Source: an uncultured Flavobacteriaceae bacterium
GTDB taxonomy: Bacteria; Bacteroidota; Bacteroidia; Flavobacteriales; Flavobacteriaceae
DNA length: 5,334 nt
Reading direction: 5' to 3'
NCBI GenBank assembly: GCA_947311745.1
Contig: CAMZLT010000003.1
Coordinates: 1 to 5,334, forward strand
The notes beneath the pieces were generated by a model. That model had not been told where the DNA came from, made no database searches, and was given only the letters and a program-made list of their open reading frames with translations. The position numbers and the translations under genes were made by a program. This document shows, piece by piece, positions 1 through 5,334 of this stretch; the stretch's first letter is position 1; every line of letters starts with the position of its first letter.

Positions 1-81
1 AAATGGCAGAGTGGTCGAATGCACTGGTCTTGAAAACCAGCGAGGGTCACACCTCCGGGGGTTCGAATCCCTCTTTCTCCG
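1..81 (+). tRNA. tRNA-Ser (anticodon UGA), 5' end cut by the window edge
   Basis: This is a serine tRNA reading UCN codons. The anticodon stem pairs CTGGT (24-28) with ACCAG (36-40) around the loop CTTGAAA, which puts the anticodon TGA at 31-33. A long variable arm typical of class II tRNAs has a four-pair stem, GAGG (42-45) with CCTC (52-55). The T stem pairs 57-61 with 69-73 around the loop TTCGAAT. The 3' acceptor strand TTTCTCC (74-80) pairs only with AAA at 1-3, so the first four bases (expected GGAG) lie outside the window. The discriminator base is G81. CCA is not encoded, so it must be added after transcription. Confidence 0.97.
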
Positions 82-89
82 CAAAACTC

Positions 90-128
90 CTCAAATCTTA
101 GTACTTACTAAGGTTTGAGTTTTTTTTT
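90..128 (+). terminator. Intrinsic terminator after tRNA-Ser
   Basis: A 12-bp stem pairs 90-101 with 108-119, all Watson-Crick except one T-G pair (96/113), around the six-base loop TACTTA. A run of nine T follows directly (120-128). It starts nine bases after the tRNA and is a textbook rho-independent terminator for it. Read on the minus strand, the same hairpin is followed by GGAGTTTT, so it could also weakly stop transcripts coming from the converging kinase gene. Confidence 0.92.
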
Positions 129-195
129 GTTTTTTAATCTACTTGAATTAACTCGATAAATCGAAAAGCATTTCTATATACAATAGAATATTTTT

Positions 196-2364
196 TTACA
201 CCGCTTTCTTTTTCAAAGTCAAAATTACTTTTGTTCCTGTTGTATCACTATTAAGATCTTCAATCACTACCGAAACTTTATCTTTATACATTTGGTTTAA
301 AATTTCAATGCGTTGCCTGATATTTTGCATACCTTTAGATTGCTGTTTTAATTGATTTTTAGATTTCAATTCTTTAGATTTTTCACGCCCGATACCATTA
401 TCAATTATCTCAATTTTAATACTATTTGTATCATTTTCTAGAATATTAATATGTAAAAATCCTTTTTCTTTTTTATAGCGTAATCCATGCCAAACAGCAT
501 TTTCTACATAAGGCTGAATAAGCATTGGAGGAATTTTATAGGCATCTAATTTTACCTTATCGGAAATATGTATTGCATATTCAAACTTATCAGAAAATCG
601 TGTGTGTTCTAATTTCAAATACAAATCTAACAACTCCACTTCTTGTTCTAATGGAATAAAATCTTTTTCTGAATTATCTAAAACACTTCGCATTAAGACT
701 GAAAAATCAGTTAAATACCTATTTGCAGCTCGTTCATCACTAGTTGCAATAAAACTATTAACCGAATTTAATGCGTTAAAAATAAAATGTGGATTCATTT
801 GGCTTCGCAGCGATTTTAAAGCCAATAAATTATTGGCAAGTTTTCGCTCTTTGTTGCTTTTAAACATAAAAAATAACACTAATAATAGCAATAATAAACC
901 ACCAAGCAAACTGTAAATAATCGTTTTTTGTCGCTTGCTATTTTCTGCAACTAATTCTTGTTCGGTTTGTACTAATTTTAGTTTATTTTCATTAAAAATA
1001 CGATCTTTTTCTAAACTCAGAATTCGGCTTTGCTTTTTAGATAATTCCTTACCTAGAGCAACTGCTTTGGTAATTTCTGCTTCTTTTTTTCTGTAAAGTA
1101 AATCTACTAATTTGGTGTATTTTTTATAGTTTAACAAGGCTTTAGAATCATCCCCTAATCCAACATAAGCTTCGGTTAGACCTTGTATAGCTTCTTTTTC
1201 GGTTTCCATATCGTTATTTGCTGAAGCATCCGCTACACTTTCCTCTAAATATTTAATTGCTTCAGTATATTTTTTTTGTTTATTTAAAGCCTTTCCGATA
1301 TCTTTTTTAATACCTTGTTTGGATATTTTGGTTTCAGGAATATACGACTTCTCCTCTACTATACCATCGGATTCTATAGATTCTAATTCTTTTAAATTTT
1401 CTTTTCGGAGTGCGATTTCGGCATCAATCTGATTATTATTTCGATAAAAATTTGCGGCATTATCCGTTTGCTTAATTACTTCTGCCTTATTTATTTTTTT
1501 TGCAGATTGAATAGAATTGCCAAAGTAGGTTTTTGATTTTTTTAAGTTGCCTTGTAATGCATGAATTTGTGCAATTTTATTCGATAAAATAGTTATTTCA
1601 CTAGCATATCTTTTTTTTGTGGCAATTTGTAGTGCTTCTTGATACTTTTGTAATGCTAAAGCAAAATTATGTTCGGATTTTAAAATATCGCCAATCCCTT
1701 CTAAAGCTTTAATTTTATCAGAATATGGTATTCGTTTAGTTGTAAGAACTTTTTGATACAAATATTTACTTTCTTTTAAATTATTCAGTTTAAAATTAAT
1801 AGTTGCCAATTTTAAAGGAATACCACTATATTTTTTGTTTACATTATATGCTAATTCGTAATTACTTTTTGCTAAATCGTATTGTTTTAATTTTGTATAT
1901 ACATCACCTAAAACTAAAAATGCTTTGGCTTTTTCTTGTTTACTTTTTGTGTTTTCTAGTGCTTTTTCTACGTAAGTAATAGCTTGTAATGGCTTGTTGT
2001 TTTTTAAAATAATTGCAGAATCTAATTTTTCATAAAACAGACTTTTATACACTTCCGATTCATCGGAAACTGTGTATTGACCTACTCCTGTATAAACATA
2101 GGTATTAATTCGTTTACCATTTTTACTTAAAATAATCAGACTTCCTTTTTTTGCAACAACCGTAAATTCGCCATTTGCATTGGTAATATCCGAACTATTT
2201 GTACCACGAACACGAACTGTAACTCCTTCAATCGGAACGCCATATTCATCCGTAAGTCTATCCGAATACGTGTTTTGCATACCAACTTTCTTTGAAGTAT
2301 TTTGTGTCTGTACCACAAAAATACTTCCGAAAAGAAATACTAAAAAGACTATTTTTTTAAACAT
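196..2364 (-). CDS. LytS/YehU-type sensor histidine kinase with periplasmic TPR sensor
   Basis: This is a membrane histidine kinase of the His_kinase (PF06580) plus HATPase_c type, 722 aa. Residues 1-20 form a signal peptide. Residues about 37-85 (GVPIEGVTV...NGEFTV) look like a carboxypeptidase-regulatory-like beta sandwich. Residues about 105-420 are helical TPR-like repeats, 425-478 a charged coiled coil, and 481-501 the membrane helix. The cytoplasmic core has the H-box RSQMNPHFIFNALNS with phospho-acceptor His526, the N-box QPYVENAVWHGL with Asn622, the G1 motif DNGIG at 655-659 and a G2-like GMQNIRQRI near 678. All catalytic motifs are present, so it should be active. Family members normally phosphorylate a LytTR-type response regulator, but none is adjacent: downstream lies only the converging tRNA and upstream a divergent vWA gene. 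The ATG at 2364 is chosen because it begins the signal peptide and lies 18 bases after a promoter box. The signal sensed cannot be read from the sequence. Confidence 0.93.
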   Translation of the reverse strand: MFKKIVFLVFLFGSIFVVQTQNTSKKVGMQNTYSDRLTDEYGVPIEGVTVRVRGTNSSDITNANGEFTVVAKKGSLIILSKNGKRINTYVYTGVGQYTVSDESEVYKSLFYEKLDSAIILKNNKPLQAITYVEKALENTKSKQEKAKAFLVLGDVYTKLKQYDLAKSNYELAYNVNKKYSGIPLKLATINFKLNNLKESKYLYQKVLTTKRIPYSDKIKALEGIGDILKSEHNFALALQKYQEALQIATKKRYASEITILSNKIAQIHALQGNLKKSKTYFGNSIQSAKKINKAEVIKQTDNAANFYRNNNQIDAEIALRKENLKELESIESDGIVEEKSYIPETKISKQGIKKDIGKALNKQKKYTEAIKYLEESVADASANNDMETEKEAIQGLTEAYVGLGDDSKALLNYKKYTKLVDLLYRKKEAEITKAVALGKELSKKQSRILSLEKDRIFNENKLKLVQTEQELVAENSKRQKTIIYSLLGGLLLLLLVLFFMFKSNKERKLANNLLALKSLRSQMNPHFIFNALNSVNSFIATSDERAANRYLTDFSVLMRSVLDNSEKDFIPLEQEVELLDLYLKLEHTRFSDKFEYAIHISDKVKLDAYKIPPMLIQPYVENAVWHGLRYKKEKGFLHINILENDTNSIKIEIIDNGIGREKSKELKSKNQLKQQSKGMQNIRQRIEILNQMYKDKVSVVIEDLNSDTTGTKVILTLKKKAV

Positions 2365-2382
2365 ATTATCTATTTACCTAAG

Positions 2383-2390
2383 CAAAATTA
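2383..2390 (-). promoter_or_regulatory. Promoter -7 box for the histidine kinase gene
   Basis: On the minus strand these bases read TAATTTTG, an exact match to the Bacteroidota -7 consensus TAnnTTTG. The box ends 18 bases before the kinase ATG, implying a very short leader. No clear -33 TTG element is seen at the usual spacing, which lowers confidence. Confidence 0.5.
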
Positions 2391-2460
2391 CAATATTTAA
2401 TTTACTTCTTATTTTTAAAATTTTGCTCTAGCGTATTTTATTTACTAGTATTTTCTACTT

Positions 2461-2487
2461 TACGCATTAAAATGGAATTTTAACGTA
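2461..2487. promoter_or_regulatory. Imperfect dyad between divergent promoters, possible operator
   Basis: The left arm TACG-ca-TTAAAAT (2461-2473) mirrors the right arm ATTTTAACGTA (2477-2487) around a GGA centre. That gives 11 complementary pairs with a two-base insertion (CA, 2465-2466) on the left. It lies about 50 bp upstream of the vWA -7 box and about 70 bp upstream of the kinase -7 box, where a shared regulator could bind. There is no T-run after it, so it does not look like a terminator. In DNA this AT-rich a seven-base arm can arise by chance; the TACG/CGTA ends make chance less likely. Confidence 0.3.
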
Positions 2488-2538
2488 TTCAAAAGTTAGG
2501 TTTACTCATTTCTATTTTTTATAGCTTTTTTATCCTTT

Positions 2539-2546
2539 TACTTTTG
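2539..2546 (+). promoter_or_regulatory. Promoter -7 box for the vWA gene
   Basis: The bases read TACTTTTG, an exact match to the Bacteroidota -7 consensus TAnnTTTG. The box lies 23 bases before the vWA ATG, giving a short leader. The region 20 bp upstream is T-rich but has no clean TTG for a -33 element. Confidence 0.5.
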
Positions 2547-2569
2547 AAAAGAATTTAAAACCATATATC

Positions 2570-3691
2570 ATGAAAAAATTATTTGTTATCCTTTTCGGAA
2601 TTGTGTTTCTTTTATCTTTTAAAGAACCTACTAATAAACCTAAAAACCCTTCCAAAACGAAAAAAACCATTCGTGTTGCTTTACTTTTAGATACTAGCAA
2701 TTCAATGGATGGCTTAATTAACCAAGCAAAATCGCAATTATGGCAAATTGTAAACGAATTATCGTATGCAAAATGCGAACACGAAACTCCTAATTTAGAG
2801 ATTGCCCTTTACGAATACGGAAATGATAATATTGAAGCTAGTGATAATTATATCCGACAAATAGTACCATTTAATTCTGATTTAGATGAAATTTCTAAAC
2901 AACTTTTTGCTTTGCGAACTGATGGAGGAAATGAATATTGTGGTACCGTTATTTCTACTTCATTAAAAGAATTAAAATGGGGAAAAAATAAAAAAGATTT
3001 GAATTTAATTTTTATCGCAGGAAACGAACCTTTTACACAGGGAAAGATAAATTACAAAGATGCAATTACAGATGCTAAAGAAAAAAACATTACTGTAAAC
3101 ACCATATTTTGTGGTGATTATGAAAATGGTATTCGTGCAAAATGGTACGATGCTGCTATTTTAGGAAATGGCGAATACCTCACTATTAATCCAAATAGAA
3201 AAATAGTTCATGTCGTTACGCCATACGATAAAGAAATTATTATTCTTAATGAACGTCTAAACAAAACATACATTTATTTCGGAGCATCTGGACAAAAATA
3301 TTATCAAAACCAACAAGTACAAGATAATAATGCAATGGAATTAGAAGAGGCAGTTATTGTAAATCGTGCGGTTAGTAAATCTAAAAAAATATACAATAAT
3401 TCGTCTTGGGATTTAGTAGATGCTACAAAAAACGGAAACATTTCTTTAGAAAAAATTGAAACGAAAAATTTGCCCAAGAATTTGCAAAATAAAACAACTA
3501 ATGAATTAAAAACGTACGTTAATAAACAAAAAACAGAACGTGAAAAAATTCAAAGAGAAATTCAAGAATTAAACGAAAAACGCAGAAAATATATTGCAGC
3601 AAATCAAACAAAAAATAATGGCGATGCCTTAGAAACAGTTATGATAAAAGCAATTAAAAAACAAGCAACTAAAAAAGGCTATTTTTGGTAA
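2570..3691 (+). CDS. Exported von Willebrand A domain protein
   Basis: This 373-aa protein begins with a Sec-type signal or anchor (MKKLFVILFGIVFLLSF, residues 1-17) with no lipobox cysteine, then a short Lys/Pro-rich linker (18-33). A vWA fold follows at about 34-220, starting with the strand IRVALLL and the metal-site motif DTSNS (Asp41, Ser43, Ser45). The later metal-site positions are altered: the usual GGT region reads GGN (119-121), and the usual TDG of strand four reads AGN (150-152). The only cysteines are 69, 124 and 181; in an exported protein a pair could form a disulfide. Residues about 315-342 are a charged coiled-coil helix, and the tail is Lys-rich, ending in GYFW. vWA domains usually mediate protein-protein contacts. 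The partner is unknown; the divergent kinase is the only contextual hint. The sequence resembles vWA proteins I know from Bacteroidota with no assigned function. The ATG at 2570 is the only start that keeps the whole signal sequence. Confidence 0.88.
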   Translation: MKKLFVILFGIVFLLSFKEPTNKPKNPSKTKKTIRVALLLDTSNSMDGLINQAKSQLWQIVNELSYAKCEHETPNLEIALYEYGNDNIEASDNYIRQIVPFNSDLDEISKQLFALRTDGGNEYCGTVISTSLKELKWGKNKKDLNLIFIAGNEPFTQGKINYKDAITDAKEKNITVNTIFCGDYENGIRAKWYDAAILGNGEYLTINPNRKIVHVVTPYDKEIIILNERLNKTYIYFGASGQKYYQNQQVQDNNAMELEEAVIVNRAVSKSKKIYNNSSWDLVDATKNGNISLEKIETKNLPKNLQNKTTNELKTYVNKQKTEREKIQREIQELNEKRRKYIAANQTKNNGDALETVMIKAIKKQATKKGYFW

Positions 3692-3695
3692 AAAA

Positions 3696-3729
3696 TAAAG
3701 GCTATTCAAATAAACTCGAATAGCCTTTA
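3696..3729. terminator. Bidirectional terminator between convergent genes
   Basis: A 12-bp perfect stem pairs 3696-3707 with 3718-3729 (AAAGGCTATTC with GAATAGCCTTT at its core) around a ten-base loop. It starts four bases after the vWA stop codon and lies 19 bases past the stop of the converging 64-aa gene. On the minus strand it is followed by a six-T run (3695-3690), a good terminator for the manA side. On the plus strand only TTT inside the stem is available, so it is weaker in that direction. Confidence 0.8.
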
Positions 3730-3748
3730 CTCAGGAAAATCATCAATA

Positions 3749-3943
3749 TTAATTAATAATTGTTAAACAAGAATATAGTTCTGGTTTGTTACTAGTAAAC
3801 TTTTGTAACCATATTCGCAATTCGTCAATTTCGTAAGGTAATAATCTATCTACTGCTTTGTTTAATTCTTTATAAAATAAATCTACATCAAAACTCACTT
3901 TTTTAAGTATTGTTTTTGTGTACTCAAACATTGCTCTAGCCAT
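3749..3943 (-). CDS. Conserved small protein of unknown function (64 aa)
   Basis: This 64-aa protein of unknown function begins MARAMFEYTKTILKKVSFD. It is predicted to be soluble and mostly helical, with a central LPYEIDELRIWL segment (35-46) and one cysteine (Cys59). It has no signal peptide, membrane segment or metal-binding motif. It resembles a short conserved hypothetical that I recall being common in Flavobacteriia and other Bacteroidota, which together with the terminator placed just after it argues for a real gene. It lies 75 bp after the 87-aa gene on the same strand, so it may be the last gene of the manA cluster or have its own promoter; no perfect TAnnTTTG box is visible in that gap. 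A second in-frame ATG at Met5 is possible, but the MARAM start is preferred from remembered relatives. Function cannot be inferred. Confidence 0.75.
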   Translation of the reverse strand: MARAMFEYTKTILKKVSFDVDLFYKELNKAVDRLLPYEIDELRIWLQKFTSNKPELYSCLTIIN

Positions 3944-4018
3944 AATCGTCTTATTTTAAGATTACTATAAATAAGAACGTAACAATTAAAGATATATTAT
4001 ATAGAAAATGTTAAAATT

Positions 4019-4282
4019 TTACAATTTTTCTAATTCCCCTCTTAAACTTTGTACTTTATTTTCTAATTCTGTTACTAATTCTTTAAAATACACCTTCTTG
4101 TTTTCAACATTTCGCATATTTACTTTTTCTACAATATCGTCAAAACTTTCTATAGCTTTATCGATAATTGCTTCTGCCTTATCACTATTTTTCGGATTTT
4201 CTAATTGCCAAACGTAGCAATCTTCAATAATATCTGAAAAAATATAATTTAAGTCTTTTTTGAAATTTTTAATACTTGCCAT
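4019..4282 (-). CDS. Conserved small helical protein of unknown function (87 aa)
   Basis: This 87-aa protein of unknown function is highly charged and almost entirely helical, with no signal peptide or membrane segment. The first half (MASIKNFKKDLNYIFSDIIED, then residues 33-54) suggests two helices. The C-terminal part (about 58-87, ending LENKVQSLRGELEKL) has the heptad look of a coiled coil, so it probably forms oligomers or binds a partner. It starts 23 bp after the manA stop on the same strand with no terminator between them, so co-transcription with manA is likely. The leader is A/T only, without a Shine-Dalgarno, as usual in Bacteroidota. It resembles a small protein that I recall next to mannose-6-phosphate isomerase genes in flavobacteria, but no role is known to me. 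Confidence 0.78.
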   Translation of the reverse strand: MASIKNFKKDLNYIFSDIIEDCYVWQLENPKNSDKAEAIIDKAIESFDDIVEKVNMRNVENKKVYFKELVTELENKVQSLRGELEKL

Positions 4283-4305
4283 TTTTATTTAATTTTAAAT
4301 TTATT

Positions 4306-5286
4306 TTAATTTATATATACTTCTAATAATTCGGTTTTTTCTTTGGATACCAAAGTTAATTCGTTTAAACAATTCGGAATTAATATCGTTTCACCATATT
4401 TTAATTTTTGCTCACCATTTTTGTAAATTATGGTTGTATTTCCTGCCACACACATAAAAATAGTAAAAGAATCTCTTTTTACATAATTTAAAGATAATGA
4501 ACCATTTAATTCTATAATATTTGTAGTAAAAAACGGACAAGAAACTATATTTTCAGATTTATTTTCTGTTTTTTTATAGGATTCTCTATAATCTTTCTGA
4601 ACAGAAAAATCTAAAGCTTCTAAGGCTTTTTCGGTATGTAATTCCCGATAATTTCCGTTTGCATCTTTTCTATTCCAATCATAAATACGATACGTTATAT
4701 CGCTTGTTTGTTGTATTTCTGCCAATAAAACTCCTGCTCCGATTGCGTGTACTCTACCTGTTGGAATGAAATACACATCGCCATTTTTAACAATATCGAC
4801 ATTTAAAACATCTAAAATTTTCGTATCCTCTAGATATTTTTGATAGGTTTCTACATCAATTTTTTCTTTAAAACCAACAATTAAGTTTGCATTTTCATCT
4901 GCTTGTATCACATACCACATTTCGGTTTTACCAAAACTATTGTGCCTTTTTAACGCCAAAGTATCATTTGGATGCAATTGAATACTCAAATCTTTCTTTG
5001 CATCGATAAATTTAATTAATAACGGGAATTCGTTTTTAAAACGTTTATAAACATTTTTTCCTACTAAATCATTTGTAAATCTAGTAAGTAATTCAGTCAA
5101 TGTAAACCCTTTATATGTTCCGGTAGAAATTACAGAAATATTATCTTTAACAGAGGATATTTCCCAACTTTCGCCAATAGTAGTACTATTTACTATTTTA
5201 GGTTTATCTAAAATAGTAAATAATTTTGTTCCTCCCCAAATTTTTTCTTTTAAGATAGGTTCAAATTTTATTGGCTCTTGAATCAT
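4306..5286 (-). CDS. manA: Mannose-6-phosphate isomerase, class I (short form)
   Basis: This cytoplasmic zinc enzyme interconverts fructose-6-phosphate and mannose-6-phosphate, feeding mannose into glycolysis or supplying mannose-6-phosphate for GDP-mannose and surface polysaccharides. The N-terminus KFEPILKEKIWGG (residues 8-19) is typical of the family. The zinc ligands are visible: Gln103 and His105 in SIQLHPND, Glu122 in KTEMWY, and His180 in PTGRVHAIG. The signature ITYRIYDWNR (197-206) carries the likely catalytic Arg200. A second cupin-like part follows (about 250-326), with PFFTTNIIEL and the late strands GETILIPN. At 326 aa it matches the short bacterial type I enzymes and looks complete. 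The ATG at 5286 is taken because the conserved N-terminus begins eight residues later. It is the first gene of a leftward cluster with two small unknown genes; upstream only 48 bp are in the window, so its promoter is not fully seen. Confidence 0.95.
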   Translation of the reverse strand: MIQEPIKFEPILKEKIWGGTKLFTILDKPKIVNSTTIGESWEISSVKDNISVISTGTYKGFTLTELLTRFTNDLVGKNVYKRFKNEFPLLIKFIDAKKDLSIQLHPNDTLALKRHNSFGKTEMWYVIQADENANLIVGFKEKIDVETYQKYLEDTKILDVLNVDIVKNGDVYFIPTGRVHAIGAGVLLAEIQQTSDITYRIYDWNRKDANGNYRELHTEKALEALDFSVQKDYRESYKKTENKSENIVSCPFFTTNIIELNGSLSLNYVKRDSFTIFMCVAGNTTIIYKNGEQKLKYGETILIPNCLNELTLVSKEKTELLEVYIN

Positions 5287-5334
5287 TTTGCAAATATCGG
5301 TTATTTTTTGTTAACATATAAGTTAAAAAAGTAT

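Noticed and set aside
172..197. Hairpin TTCTAT/ATAGAA followed by a T-run, next to the kinase stop
   Set aside because: The stem is only six AT-rich pairs, and the T-run lies on the plus strand, the wrong side for the kinase transcript. The strong hairpin at 90-119 is the better terminator here.
602..916. Plus-strand open frame of 104 codons
   Set aside because: It lies antisense inside the conserved kinase core (H-box to membrane helix), whose motifs are clearly on the minus strand; the translation is Ser/Asn/Lys-rich and resembles nothing.
2136..2318. Minus-strand open frame of 60 codons
   Set aside because: It is a shifted frame within the N-terminal domain of the kinase, with no recognisable motif and no promoter of its own.
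2180..2431. Plus-strand open frame of 83 codons crossing the kinase start
   Set aside because: It is antisense to the kinase signal peptide and runs over its promoter; its hydrophobic stretch is just the reverse complement of AT-rich coding sequence.
3944..4018. Possible promoter (TATCTTTA on the minus strand) for the 64-aa gene
   Set aside because: It misses the final G of TAnnTTTG, and in sequence this AT-rich such near matches are expected by chance.
4008..4217. Plus-strand open frame of 69 codons
   Set aside because: It is the antisense shadow of the 87-aa gene; its Phe/Ser-rich product is what the complement of Lys/Glu-rich helices gives.
5291..5298. GATATTTG on the minus strand as a -7 box for manA
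   Set aside because: It misses the first consensus base and ends only four bases before the ATG, too close for a normal transcript start; the real promoter may lie beyond the window.

Overview
The window is AT-rich, compact bacterial chromosome that looks like Bacteroidota, most likely family Flavobacteriaceae. Three things support this: start codons sit behind A/T-rich leaders with no Shine-Dalgarno, two promoters carry perfect TAnnTTTG -7 boxes (the Bacteroidota sigma-A type), and the protein set includes a LytS-type kinase with a periplasmic TPR sensor and two small proteins that resemble flavobacterial conserved hypotheticals. No mobile element, CRISPR array, phage gene or frameshift is visible.

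Layout. (1) Positions 1-81 hold a tRNA-Ser(UGA) cut by the left edge, followed by a strong intrinsic terminator (90-128). (2) A 722-aa sensor histidine kinase is read leftwards (196-2364), toward the tRNA. It has a signal peptide, a small beta-sandwich-like domain, a TPR array, a coiled coil, one membrane helix and a His_kinase/HATPase core. (3) A 205-bp divergent intergenic region carries one promoter box for each direction and, between them, an imperfect 27-bp dyad that could be an operator. (4) A 373-aa exported von Willebrand A (vWA) domain protein is read rightwards (2570-3691). (5) A hairpin terminator (3696-3729) is shared with the converging leftward cluster. (6) That cluster, in transcription order, is manA (mannose-6-phosphate isomerase, 5286-4306), an 87-aa helical protein (4282-4019) and a 64-aa protein (3943-3749).

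How the genes may work together. The kinase and the vWA protein share a control region and both act at the envelope, so a functional link is plausible but unproven. The kinase has no LytTR response regulator beside it in the window, so its partner must lie elsewhere or beyond the edges. manA links fructose-6-phosphate to mannose-6-phosphate and so to GDP-mannose sugars. The two small proteins behind it have no known function and could be co-transcribed with it.

Most of the window is ordinary housekeeping or envelope sequence. The items most worth following up are the two uncharacterised small proteins, the vWA protein with a largely degenerate metal site, and the divergent control region. I see no convincing evidence of a wholly new multi-gene system.
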